From contig CM060849.1 in the NCBI GenBank assembly GCA_030737835.1, positions 8,059,245-8,123,244 on the forward strand: a DNA stretch of 64,000 nt, given 5' to 3'. This DNA comes from Acorus gramineus (Eukaryota > Streptophyta > Magnoliopsida > Acorales > Acoraceae). The notes below the pieces were generated by a model. The model had not been told where the DNA came from, made no database searches, and was given only the letters and a program-made list of their open reading frames with translations. Below, one piece after another: positions 1-12,300 of the stretch. How positions within the stretch are numbered: position 1 is the first letter of the stretch; each line of letters begins with the position of its first letter. A program made the position numbers and the translations under genes.

Positions 1-975
1 CACATGTACGTTGCACATGAATTATTTTGTTGATAATTTAATAAATAAAGAGTAAGATATTTAATTTCTTTTGAATTATTATGTCCCATTTTTTACTTAT
101 TTTCTGTTTGAATAATTTATATATATTTGTACTTTCTTGTTAGTGTTAGATTATGATCCTTGATATTCAAATTATTCAATAATTATCATTATAGTATATG
201 TGTATGAAGTGTTACTTTGAAAATTTTATGCATATAAAGAGAAATTTAATTCTTATTCACTAACTCATCCACATAGATATGTAGAAATGAAAGACCTAAA
301 TCCACGTAAATATGGATATTAACATATCAGATCTGTATCCCAATTTTGGTTGAATTTACTCTCCCTTCCAAATTTATTTAATTTTTTATTAATAATTAAA
401 TACATAGAGCTTCTATTATATATAAGGATTTTCTAACGGTTACAATATATAATATATGTAGGTATATTATATAATTATATAAAATTAAGTTGCATATATA
501 TTAAATTTAGATATATAATCATGTAATTGATTGTAAAGAATGTTAAAGGGTAAATACAAATAAATGTATAGAATTAAAATAAATGTATAAATTAAATAAA
601 CACATTATATATGGTATTTGATTTCAAAGAATTTGAAAGGGTAAATTTAGACATATAAACGTGTAATTGATTGTGAAGAATGTTAAATGTTAAATATGAA
701 TAAATGTATAGAATTAAAATAAATGTATAAATTAAATACATTAAACACATTATATAAGGTATTTGATTTCAAAGAATTTAAAAGGATAAATATGTCTAAT
801 CAAATATAATTTGGGGTAGGAATGAATTTTCATGAATTGATAAGGGTAAACATGTCCAAGGAATGTTTTTCATGGATTGGTATTTTATAGGTAGTATAGA
901 TTAACTGATTTTAAAAAGAGGTGCATTATTGGAGGTCCGTAAAATGTAGTGTGTAACAGTGTGAAAGAGAAAAAA
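1..975. other. AT-rich upstream spacer
   Basis: No gene is recognisable here. The DNA is strongly AT-rich and its main structure is the tandem duplication at 506-790. The last 150 bases lead into the NDUFAF5-like gene and should hold its promoter, but I cannot pick out a defined TATA box or transcription start with confidence. Confidence 0.6.
506..790. repeat. Imperfect tandem duplication, about 140-bp unit
   Basis: Two adjacent copies begin near 507 and 647. Both contain TGTAATTGATTGT, then AATAAATGTATAGAATTAAA and GGTATTTGATTTCAAAGAAT. The copies differ by small indels, so the duplication is not recent. It lies upstream of the NDUFAF5-like gene; no function is implied. Confidence 0.8.
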
Positions 976-3900
976 ATGAGGGGTTGTACTTTGTTCCGGC
1001 GGCGATCGCTCGCGAAACCCTACCTTCTCCGGCCGTTCTGTACGGATGGAGGTGGCAGTGTCGGAGGCGGAGGCGATGACTTTCAAAGCTCCCGTGTCAA
1101 AATTTTCGATCGCGACCTCAAACGGACACATGTCGGTCTCCTCTCTCTCTCTCTCGAATTTGTGACTCTCAATGTCTCTAACTTTCTCTCTATCCCTCCA
1201 TCTGTGTTTGTGGATTCATAGAGGGATAGAGCGGCTTGGTTGATGAGAGGGAAGGACGAGTTCGTTGATTCCGTCGCCGAGAACCTGCTCGATCGCTTGG
1301 AGGTTTTTTGTTTTTCCTACCATTCTTGCATCTACGCTATTTCAATTTCTGAAATATGATCATACTTGTTTGGAATCGGGAATCTAAAATACTACTTTAA
1401 AAAAGCAAAGAAAAATAGTATCTTTAATTATAGTACAGAGAATCGCATTCCAAGTTAATGTGAATATGGAAATCAGAGTTTTTGCACTATATAGAACCAT
1501 GGTTCTGTTTGAATCCTTGTTTAGATAAGAAAAGGTTATATTTTGTTTGTTGAACATGCTCATTAGAATCGCGAGATATCTCACAAAGCTTATCAAAAAA
1601 AAAAGTTTAGAACTGCATTATGCAGGCCCTTTGCTTTCCTATTACAAAATTCCTCATAATTAATTTAAATAAAGCATATTTTCATGGGCAGATCCACTTT
1701 AGATAATTTAGATTCTTGAGATGCTTACATAGACCATTTTTTTTCCTGATCTGCTGAATTTAAATTCGTGACACGTCATCTCACTTGTACCCATTTCACA
1801 GGATTGCAAGAAAACATTTCCAGTTTCACTTTGCTTAGGGGGTTCACTGGGGGCTGTGAGGAGTTTATTACGTGGACGTGGTAAGTGATATGTGTAGTGT
1901 CCTTTTTAGTATTCCATTTCATTGTTTTGTTATTAATGCTTACATCTATTTGATAATATTGTTGTTTCACACTATATGTTGGGCTTGTAAGCACATTTCA
2001 TGTTTCTTAATTAACCTACCTATTGGTACATACTCTACAAAACAAACTTGATAGTTTAGAAGCAAATTGTAACAGTTTATTGGCAAAGGCATGCAATTAT
2101 ACTTTTGTTTTTTGTTCATTATCCATATACAAATTTTTTTTTTATCAAACATGAGGAAATGGTTATTTTCCTTTTCATGAAATTATTTACTAATGATTAA
2201 TCGACCTTCAAGCAATTTCTGTTTTGTTTATTCGGAATCCATTTCTCGTCTTGGGAATATATTCTTTTGTATATGACTATGCCATTATGAGTTTGGCTAC
2301 TTGGAATCTATGACAAATTTTTTAAACTTATTCGTATTCACCCACTATGATTGGAAACAGCTTTCCGTAGGATAATGTTGTTGTAGACTTATGAAATTTT
2401 TTATTCAGATGTCAACTTTTCAAGTGATTAGATTAGAAATGATTTCACGTCTGTAAATAACTAAGTTGAAGGCTTTTTAAAATTCAAGGTTCCATTCAGA
2501 AACTCATCATGATGGACATGTCATATGACATGATTAAATCATGCAAAAATGCTGAGAAGGACATGCCAAATAATAACATGGAGACATTCTTTATGGTGGG
2601 AGATGAAGAATTTCTGCCTATAAGAGAAAGGTAGAATCGCCTTTGGATCTATCTCTGCCATTGTTCAGTTCATTCCTAAAAACATTGGTTAATTGGATAT
2701 CTTTATATTAGCTCACCCAATGAGAACATTTGTGAAGCTCTCTGGATTTAATAATTAGCTGTCTGGGGCTCCACTGGACAAATGACCTTCCTGGAGCCAT
2801 GATACAGGTATATACATTTTCTGCATTTGTTTCTTTGTCTATATCTCATATTTAAACATGCACAATGACACGTGATTATTGCAGAGTAGACTTTCGCTGA
2901 AACCTGATGGCCTGTTTCTAGCCGCTATTCTTGGTGGAGAGACTTTAAAGTTGTTCCCTACTGCGGCTTTTAAGTTGATGGAACTCTGATATTCTCTGTA
3001 CCTTACTAATCATGCTTTCTACTGTGTTTATGATTTGGTTATCAGGGAGCTAAGAATTGCTTGCACTATAGCACAGATGGAACGTGATGGAGGCATCAGT
3101 CCCCGAATGTCTCCTCTCGCACAAGTGTGTGATTCGATTTGGACTTTTTTGTTTGTCACTTAATTGATACTTCTGATATGCTGGTCAGGGAGCTACACTA
3201 TTATTCTATCTTTATGTGATGGATGCATAGAACATCTAAACGATGCTTGTATACATTCTGCAATGATATTAGATTCTCGTGCTCTTCATTCCTATTTCTT
3301 CCATGATATGCATATCTTAGAGGATCTCCTAGTTTCATTTTATTAATACACCCATCTGATTAGAATTCTTTTTCTTTTCCAGGTTAGGGATGCAGGCAAT
3401 CTTTTGACAAGAGCTGGCTTCTCTCTTCCTGGTGTCGATGTTGAAGAATACACAGTTAGATACGAAAGTGGTAAGCCATAAAATTACTTTGCTTCTACAC
3501 CTGAAATGAAACTGGGATTCCCAGTCTTTACTCGTGCTTGTTCTGGGATACATTTTTATTCTAAATTATTTATCATATTATATCATGTAAGCTGGATTAT
3601 CATATCAATCACATGTTATGGTAAATTTGTAAATTTCTAAGTCTGTGTGCCATTTTTTAAAAATTATAAGCTGTGGGTTTGCCCGGTATAAGAAAGTCAA
3701 GCTATATATATTTCAAAATGACACATTTTTCCTATATTTTTTTTTTACCCCAAGGTCATGATTACATCATGTAAACCTCAACTTAGCCTCCTATTGATCC
3801 AAGTTTAAGTAGTTTCCTATCTTGTGGCATTCTGTGAAATGATCTCTATTCACATGATTAATCCTGTAAAATTCCTTTCACTTCATTGCAGTTGGATTCC

Positions 3901-5444
3901 TGAGATTTCTTCTTTACTTGAATAAAAAAAGTTGATGATGGTGAGCCCCTTCTGTGTGCTATTACCATTCATTCAACCCCTATCTCAGCCTTTAAATGGA
4001 CCAGAAACAGTCGGCGGGAATTGACATGGAACTAGATCTCGTAAAGTGGTGTGCATGGGAATATAATGCTGAAGAGCAAGCAAAATCAATTTAGATTGAC
4101 ATACTTGACTCTAGGGGCTGGTTTGATAAGGGGTTAAGATTTTGAGAATAAGTTTTTCTAATTTTTTTATGAGATAAAAAGTCCATCAATTTTGTATTTA
4201 TTCACATTTGTCATAATTAGGACAAAAAGTAGGGATAAATGATATTACAGCCTTTAGGTCCCCCATTTTCATTTTAAAATCGGGACACTGTCTGCATTTT
4301 TATCACAATTATTTTTTATACCAAACATGATAAGTTGTTCTCCCCAACTTATCTCCTTATCCCACCACTTATCCTTTTGCCAAACCAGCCCTAGATGTTT
4401 ATAATGTTAACTTTAATGATTTCAATCCTTGTGTAGAGGAAACTTGGTCCTCTTTTCTGACTCTATTCCTTGCAAGTTAACCATGTTGGATCGCCAATCA
4501 GTGTACCTGGTTTTCTATATGCTTCCTTTCATTGCACTGACATTCTAGAATCTACATCTCCCTCCACTTTTATGATGAGATGTATGATCTAAAGAAATAA
4601 AAAAAAAACAATTTCCAATATTCATATGTGGATGGTGTTGATACATATGGTTGTTGAACAATAAATATTCATCTTGAATCCATACTTCTTCGTGGTTCCA
4701 TGAATTGCACTCCAGAAATGTGACGAAGAGGCGTAATATCTCTCAAGGAGAATTATACTGACCTTCGTATCTAATACGTGATAAGAAGTAATCATAACCA
4801 TTGATCTAACTGTGTTTCTTTATCCACTGAGCTGGATACTTTGTAGTCTCTCCTGCTATACGATCTGTCTTTTTCATCCTCACAATCGTCAACTTGATGT
4901 GATAATGATCCATGTTTTTTTTTCTTTCTATTGTTCTTTTGCAGCACTAGAGCTGATTGAGCATTTGCGAGCAATGGGCGAAACTAATGCTCTTGTACAA
5001 AGATGTAATGTGAGTATTTCCTTACACAAATTGAATTGTATGAATGTTGCAATCTCAGACCAGATCACCCAATACCATGAAATCCTCCTCCATCAGCTCT
5101 TGAAGAAGGAAACTGCACTTGCAACTGCTGCAATATACGAATCAATGTTTGCGGCTGAGGATGGCTCTGTCCCAGCAACCTATCAGGTATAGACATTAAA
5201 AAAAAAAATTGCATTGTAAAATTTTAAAATTCAGATTGGTGAACACCATTTTAATTCTGTTTCGCAGATGTGAGCATCTTTCATATGTATGGCTATGGTG
5301 TAGCTTTTTTATTAGCATTGCATGGTGCAGGTAATTTTTATGACTGGATGGAGAGAGCACCAGTCACAACAAAAGGCAAAGCGGAGAGGCTCGGCGACTA
5401 TTTCTTTTAAGGATATCCAGAAGCAATTCGGGAGCAGCAGTTAG
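976..5444 (+). CDS. NDUFAF5: NDUFAF5-like methyltransferase-fold protein, mitochondrial (complex I assembly)
   Basis: The product is recognised as the plant homologue of NDUFAF5 (Arabidopsis At1g22800 type). In animals this SAM-dependent methyltransferase-fold enzyme hydroxylates an arginine of complex I subunit NDUFS7 during assembly. Eleven exons with GT/AG borders: 976-1131, 1222-1302, 1802-1880, 2489-2630, 2738-2807, 2885-2949, 3046-3124, 3383-3470, 4945-5009, 5097-5186, 5331-5444. They sum to 1029 nt, encoding 342 aa in one frame. The N-terminus ([11 protein letters not shown]) is basic and fits a mitochondrial presequence. Family landmarks are [20 protein letters not shown] (SAM-binding loop), [49 protein letters not shown] and the C-terminal [22 protein letters not shown] 976 is chosen because it precedes the conserved RVKIFDR block at the usual distance; an upstream alternative would add only a few residues. 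No frame damage is seen, so it looks functional. Confidence 0.93.
4111..4394. mobile_element. Short TIR element (MITE) in intron 8 of the NDUFAF5-like gene
   Basis: A 284-bp insert begins CTAGGGGCTGGTTTG and ends CAAACCAGCCCTAG, so the ends are inverted repeats of about 14 bp with one indel. The flanking dinucleotide is TA on both sides if the element is taken to start at the G run. There is no coding capacity. The superfamily is uncertain because the target duplication is short or ambiguous. It sits deep inside intron 8 (3471-4944), away from the splice sites. Confidence 0.65.
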
Positions 5445-5664
5445 AATGTGTACCTAGAGATGGCGATGGACCAATCCCTATTGGGACGGGAACGCAGCAT
5501 AAAATGGTAGAAAGCAATGACCAACGCCAAGATTCCATAATAAACCTTCACAATGTGCCTTTGACTTTACAAGGAAGAAAACTCACAAAGGGGAATACAT
5601 TTTATTGATTCATAAAGTTGTTTCATGCAAAAAGTAGTGATATCTTTTTATAAGCAAATATTAA

Positions 5665-6029
5665 GGGTTTGTTTGGATGGACGTTCTATCCGTGTTTACG
5701 ACCCAGACGCATTTGAATGTCGAGGGGCCTATCCAAACGGGTTTTGGGATCGAAAATTCGTCTCATCTGTGTTCGCGTTAATCATGTAAAATATTGTGTT
5801 TCCCCATCTCCTCGTAAGAATGATTTTAGCAACGTGAGTGTCCATATCTATAGAGATCCTCCGATTTCCTCATCTGTCCCTGACCCATATTCCTTCAATT
5901 TAACAAGGGGATGCTATGGTAAAATGAAGAGGCAATGCTGGGAATGGAGTTAATTGGAAACACACGGGACGTTGGCTACTGTTGATTTACAATTTGAATG
6001 CGGCTTGCACTTCAGCTCCAAACGAATCC
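5665..6029. mobile_element. Tourist-like MITE (PIF/Harbinger)
   Basis: This 365-bp element starts GGGTTTGTTTGGATGG and ends TCCAAACGAATCC, giving imperfect terminal inverted repeats. It is flanked on both sides by TAA (5662-5664 and 6030-6032), the 3-bp target duplication typical of PIF/Harbinger elements. An open frame inside it (from about 5717) is chance coding in the MITE. It lies about 220 bp downstream of the NDUFAF5-like stop codon and could overlap that gene's transcript end. Confidence 0.75.
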
Positions 6030-6844
6030 TAAGATTGACTTTCTAAAAATTTTAAATTTTAATTTCACTAATAAAATGTGCTTATTGTAACTCTCAAGTA
6101 GAGATTTGTTAAAAATTATAAATGCTATAATGACATTCTCTTAAAATTTAAATTTTAAAAACAGTTTTGAATCCAATTTTCTAAAATGTTTCATCTCCAT
6201 TCTGTCCTAATTAGACGGGTTTGTATTACTTGGTTTTCATACTACTCCCCCAAATCGACCTCTTAACTGGATAGGTTGTTCAGTTTTTAAATTTAAAACC
6301 ATCTTTTATTCTGGAATAGCTTACGAGGGCAGTCCCTCCCCCCATTTAAATGAGATATATAAATAGCGGATTTTGATTATTTTTGTTGTAATACAAAATT
6401 ATGCCCTGAATTTTGAGACCATCACTCAAATAATTAAAGTCAATGACCTGTCCTTAGTGGACTGCACGTAGTGACTTCAAATCTTATAGAAATGTAAATA
6501 AGATTGTCCCATATTTAATTCTAAGTTTCTAACGCATGTCACGCTTTATGATATTTGGATAAAGTAATGCATGCACCCAAACATACCCGTTATTCCGACG
6601 TCTATGACAAGTACCAGACAAACGATGTGGCAAATCCGGCCGTTTTGTTTTCCCTCGTTGACTTACTCTGACGAGAAATGTGATCACCTTCCGGTGTGAA
6701 TAAATGTCAATATAAACCAAAATGGGGTTTCCATCTAATATTGATACATCTCTTGATTTAATTAAAAAATTCTGATTTTTCTTCTTGAGGACCTACCTAA
6801 ATTTAGTATATTTCCCGGGTGTTATTTTTTTTTTTTTACCATTT

Positions 6845-7980
6845 GAAAAAATAGATATTATTCCCTGAAAAGTTAGTTAAATCGATTTTAATCCCTATAA
6901 AATTAAAAAATCGTTACAAGTCCCTATAAAATATGTATGGTTAACGGTAGAGTTAGTAAACGAGTCGAGCAGCTCAGGCTCGACTCGGGTTCGGCTCGAT
7001 TAAAGCTCGTTCATGCTCGATCGATTAGACAAACGAGCCGAGCCCGAGCCCAAGCTTATGTTACTTTTACATATATAAGGTATTATGATCTGTGAAATAT
7101 GGCTTCTCAAATGCTAAACAAAGTTTTTTTTTTAGCTAAACGAGCTCAGGCTGAGCCTTGATTCGAGTTTCGGCTTGACTTGTTTAACAAACGAGCCGAG
7201 CCGAGCTTCAACTGAGCTTTTCATGAGCTCAACGATTGATCCCGAGCCGAGCCGAGCTTGATACTAAACGAGCCGAGCCTGAGCAAGTCAAAGCTGGGCT
7301 CGTTTACCACCCCTAGTTAACGGATTTAGTCACTGAGTTAAATTTCTTCAATGAATACATTCAAATAAATCCATACAAAATATGAAAAATCCAATTTAGT
7401 CCTTTTGATGACAAAATGCCTTGCTTTTTCTTGAAAATTCTCATACTATCCTATATTCACCGACGGTAAAATAAAAAGGAAAAAATCGATATCGCCTAGA
7501 AAACATATGAAAATCGAAAAAGGTTGTTGTCAAATAAGTAAATACTCTTAAGGAGTCAATCACAAATCTAGTTAGCGTATTATAATAATTTATCAAGTAA
7601 ATTTTAAAGGGGTATTAGAGTAATTTATCATATATAATTAGAGTCAACCACAAATCTATTTAGTTATAGTTATGGTAAAGACTAAAATAAATATTGTCAA
7701 ATAAGATAGGGAACGGAGGGGATTTTTCAATTTTATAGGGTCCTTTTCCTATTTCATAACTTTCTAAGGAGCTATATCGATTTTTTCAAAATAAGGGGTG
7801 AGAGCATTCTGATAACTTTTAATGTATAGTTAATGTTAACTATGTATTTGGTTAGTTGAGGGTGACGGTAGAGACTGAATGATATTTTTCTAGTAACATA
7901 GGGACCTATGATGATTTTATAATTTTACAGGAACCAAAATCGATTTAACTAAGTTTCGAGGGAGTTATATCAATTTTTCC
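6845..7980. mobile_element. Long-arm inverted-repeat element (MULE-like, non-autonomous)
   Basis: About 82-bp inverted arms lie at 6845-6927 and 7899-7980. Both read, in their own orientation, GTTAGTTAAATCGATTTT (left) or CTTAGTTAAATCGATTTT (right), and end GTCCCTAT. A third, more degraded copy of the arm in inverted orientation lies at about 7715-7800. The interior has no recognisable gene. The arm length and absence of coding fit Mutator-like MITEs; I could not define a 9-bp target duplication. It is interrupted by the hAT MITE at 6948-7315. Confidence 0.6.
6948..7315. mobile_element. hAT MITE with 8-bp target duplication
   Basis: The 368-bp element is bounded by GTTAACGG at 6940-6947 and again at 7316-7323, an exact 8-bp target duplication as expected for hAT. 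The left end is TAGAGTTAGTAAACGAG and the right end reversed is TAGGGGTGGTAAACGAG. The interior is rich in short repeats of GAGCCGAGCC and its complement, the subterminal motif pattern of many plant hAT elements. It is nested inside the long-arm element at 6845-7980, so it inserted later. Confidence 0.85.
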
Positions 7981-8123
7981 CAATTATATATGTATACATA
8001 TTTTTTCTTAGATAATGTTAGACTTAATCATGTTTGCAGTGTCAAATGCTATCCACACTTTTTTTTATTTATCTTTAATTATCCCAATAAGATTAAGGGT
8101 AAGTTTGATTGCAGTTGTGCTAC

Positions 8124-8535
8124 ATTCCTTGAAAGGAAATTTTTTATATGGAATGCCGATGAATGAAGTCCCATCGCAATTTTCCAGGGTGTTCCAATAA
8201 AACAACAATAAACATCAAATGGATCCGAGCCCCTGTTTGGTTCGAGAATAGAGCCTAGAATAAGTGGAAATTAATCAGAATAGCCTCAAAATGGATATTT
8301 GAAAGACTGGAATAAATGAGAATCTGTATATTCCTTGAAAGGTGGATTTTGATATGGAATGCTGAGGAATGGAGATCGTAATTTTTCAGGGTGTTCCAAT
8401 AAAACAAGAATAAACATCAACAGAACCCAAGCCCCATTTGGTTCGAGAATAGAGTCTGGAGTAAGTGGGAATTAGTCGGAATAGCCTCAAAATAGGTGTT
8501 TAGAAAGCTGACATAAATGAGAATTTGTATGCTAG
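8124..8535. repeat. Tandem duplication, 206-bp unit
   Basis: Two adjacent copies start with ATTCCTTGAAAGG at 8124 and 8330. Each contains GGGTGTTCCAATAAAACAA, TTTGGTTCGAGAATAGAG and GGAATAGCCTCAAAAT (first copy with an A variant). The unit starts resemble MITE termini, so this may be a duplicated MITE end. No gene is present between 8535 and the CT-rich leader of the next gene near 9115. Confidence 0.75.
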
Positions 8536-9114
8536 AATTAACTGGTATATAATGGTGTATAGATTCTAACCAACCCTTGGATCAACTCAAAAAAATAGTT
8601 GGGTCCATGGACAAATCAACTGTCATTATCTCATATAGACATATAAATCAATTACTATCATTTTTTAGCTATTATAAATTTTTAACTATGTCTTATTCAT
8701 ATTTTATTCAAATACCAAAAATTATATTATTATGTTTCTCAACAAGAATAATTTAAAACTCAATCAAACAAAAAATCACTTTATTCTTATTTATACTCGA
8801 ATAGTCATAAACATCATAATAACTTGATTCTCTATTTAAATGGGGGGCTAAGTGAAAATTATGTGCATTACCTAATCAAACAACAAAATTTTTATCGTGT
8901 GTTTAATAACAAGAATAATTAAAAACACAACCAATAATAATAAAAAAAAAATTATCCCTTATCTACGCTTATCCTGGAATAATTTACTTGGCAGTGTCTA
9001 AACATAGACTCAATTCATAAGGCGCGGAGCAGAGCGAGTGATACATATAACGCGTACCATTCTAACACCTCCTATATATTCAAATTCTTTTTTTATAAAA
9101 TTTTAAAATTTCAC

Positions 9115-9329
9115 ATTCTCTCTCATCCTGTCATCCACTCTCTGTCTCTCCCTCTCTCTCTCTTCCCGCCATTGTCGCCTCCTCTCTCTCTCCGCCACTC
9201 CTTCACCTCCCCCACAAACCACTTCGACGAGCCCACCATTCCCACCGTCCGATCCCCTCCCAAAAGATCCCATCTTTTCCTCTCCCCAATTGTCATGCCC
9301 ACACCGGTAGACCCGTCAGTGATCCCGAG
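9115..9329 (+). promoter_or_regulatory. CT-rich 5' leader of the ABCG24-type gene
   Basis: The stretch before the ATG is dense in CT dinucleotides (for example 9147-9163 and 9182-9192) and then cytosine-rich, in contrast to the AT-rich spacer upstream. Pyrimidine-rich leaders of this kind are common at plant transcription starts. The exact start site is not determined. Confidence 0.45.
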
Positions 9330-12300
9330 ATGAGGACCCTCTTCTTCCTCGCCATTATCATCTCCTCCTCGGTGTCCGTGCGGGGCCAGGACGACGACGA
9401 CTATGGCGGCTCCCCCGTCGGCGGCGGCGGCGGCAGAGGGAACCCCGATGTGGTCCCGCTCTTCACCGAGCTCATCTACAGCCGGATGTCAAACCTCACC
9501 GACAGCTTCACGGGGGAGATCTCGCAGCACCTCAGCTTCTGCGTGAAAGACGTGTGAGTTGGATGTTTTGGGGAGGGGGGAAAATTGGATCTTTTTTATT
9601 TAATAATGTGTGGGTTGCGTTTTTTTCTTATGATTTTTTGGTTGGATTTGGGGGGTTTCAGGCAGAAGGATTGGAATGGGGCGTTCAATTTCTCGTCGAA
9701 ATTGGATTTCTTGGCCAATTGCATCAAGAAAACCAATGGTAAGAAGTCATTCCAGTTGTGATGGGTGTTCAATTTCTGGTTCTAATTTTGTGTGATTGAT
9801 TGTGAAATTTTAGATCTTTTGGCCCCATTCGTGTTCAGATTAAGGGGTGGAAGAAATAACAGAATGGGTGTTATTACCATTTTTGTTGTTTGGTTCGGTG
9901 GGATGAGCCGGAATTATTATTCAGCTCAAAACTGGATAACAGTTCCAAGGGTGGAAGAATGTGCATTTCCAGCTTTTTACCCATACTACATTGCTTTACA
10001 AAAGATTTGTTCTTTTTTTTTTTTTAACTTGAACAATAAATTACCAACCAAAAAGAAAGGTGGTGTAGCAGTAATTCCATTTATTCGATTCCATTTTCAA
10101 ACGGAGTCTTGATCTAATGCATACTAATTAATGGATTTGTCCCCATGGAAAAACTGGTACCTATCATGTACAATGAGGTCTGCAATAGGATAAAAGCTAG
10201 AAATTCTGTGTTATTATATGCCTAAAACCAAAAAGAGCATGAGAGTGGGGAGGATGTGCTAAATGCCCACTAGTGCAACCACTCAATTTATTATTTATCG
10301 GAGTCTATTGATCATGTGAGTCATCTATTTAAGCTGTAAAGGATGTGTACCAATTAACAGGTGGGAAGTTTATGTAGTCTCTTAAACAGAGATACAGAGA
10401 GGTGTGAGTTAAAGTTGACATAGAATACTAAATTGCATGAATGAATGACTTAGTTTGATGCTTTGTTTATTTTGTCTTCCTGGTATTTTCTCATTTGATC
10501 GATTGCAGTGATGAGTTTGATTGTTGGGACACAAAGCTCTGAACATGTCAAATGACATGATCTTTTGGACCATATGTTCAACGTCATAGAGGAAACACTT
10601 TTTTTGTGTTTGTGAAATAGTCCAAAATCATATTTCTTGGTTGCTTTAAGATGGATAGAAGGAAACATGTTTTTTCTCTCCTTGTCTGTTATTGATATAT
10701 TAGGTTCAACAAACTGCAGGGGACCTTATGCAACGCCTCTGCACAGCAGCTGATATTAAGTTCTATTTCAAAAGTTTCTATGAAAATGGAGGAAAAGGAA
10801 CCAATTACTTGAAGCCTAACAAGAATTGTAATTTGACATCATGGGTCTCTGGATGTGAGCCAGGATGGGCTTGCAGCGTTGGCCCAAATAAAAAGGTTGA
10901 TCTCCGTGGTGCCAAGGATATGCCTGCTAGAACTTTGGACTGCAGTCCTTGTTGTGAGGGCTTCTTTTGCCCCCATGGTCTTACTTGCATGATTCGTAAG
11001 TATATAAAATTGCTCGAATTATTTCCTGTGGTAAATTTACAACTATTTCATTTCCTTTTTCAGATTCTACAGATTGTCTGATTTTCTATGCATCAATTTT
11101 TTTTTCCTGTATTTTGAAAAGAGAATGCTTAGATGTGTATTGCTAATAAGTTTAGTGTACTGATAGATTTAGGCTAAAATTATGTGTTGGAAAGGAAGAG
11201 TTATGGTTCTTATTTGGAAATTAAGGTTCAGATATTGGTAAAAATAGATGGTTTCAGAAGAGTAAGAGAAGAAAGAAATGGAAACAGAAAAGATGATGCA
11301 GGCATTAGAGAAGATGGGATCAGGATGGCAAGATGAAGAGAGGAGATTGAGCGATGGATGCTGTGGAGATACAGGGAACAGAAGATGAGTTGTTTTGAAA
11401 AAAACTCGTTTTGCAATTATTTCAATTCCCAGCCATTTTAAAAGATCCCTTTCATATCACGTGCCTATAACATAAGCTACAACTGTTCTTTCCTGAAATA
11501 ATATGATTGACATTTTTCGAAATGAAAACCAATCAGCATCCTGCTTCCCCACCTTAAGTAATTTTTTCAACTCCTAAAATTCCTTTGAAACCAAAGAAGA
11601 CACCAACTGATAACAAGGTACCAGACAATCATGCTATTTGGTTGATTGATCAACATTGAAGCTTGGTACAACCATAAAAAAATTTCTATTCAGACAAATT
11701 TTCTTCTGATGATCTTTGTCAATTTCAGTCATCTTGGCTTGAAAGTTGTCTGAAAAAACAATGAATCACACTGTATAGACATATCTTAGCTGTTGGTCTT
11801 TTATTTTTCAATTAGCCTATTGTTATGTTATATCGGTGGAGAATATAATAATCTATAAATGTGACGGTCAATCATTCATCTTTATGTTAATCAGAAACTG
11901 GGCATATTTTTTCTGGTTTCACATGATTTAATGCTATTTTACTATGCTAAGTTATTTTTTAGTTCAGGCTGAACCACAATACGAGCCTTCCCTACCTTCT
12001 TGCATTATACAGTCATATCAGTTGCCTATCATCATTTCATGAAAGAGCTGTACCATTTCATAGTATATAAGGTCAATCATTATCAAGCCACACCTTCTCT
12101 TCTCTATTGAATTTGATGAATAGTAGTTAGTTAATTTGGAAGTATAATGATGACTTGAGAGTATACCCATCATTTGCAATATAAAAAATTTAAATATGGC
12201 CCGTGTCTGATTTTAGAATGAATGCTGCAAACTTTTCAATGATTTACAGAGCACAAATGCAGATAATTCTATTAAACATCATTCATCCTTTTTTTTTTAA

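Noticed and set aside
5717-5953. 78-codon open frame
   Set aside because: It lies wholly inside the Tourist-like MITE, which is non-coding.
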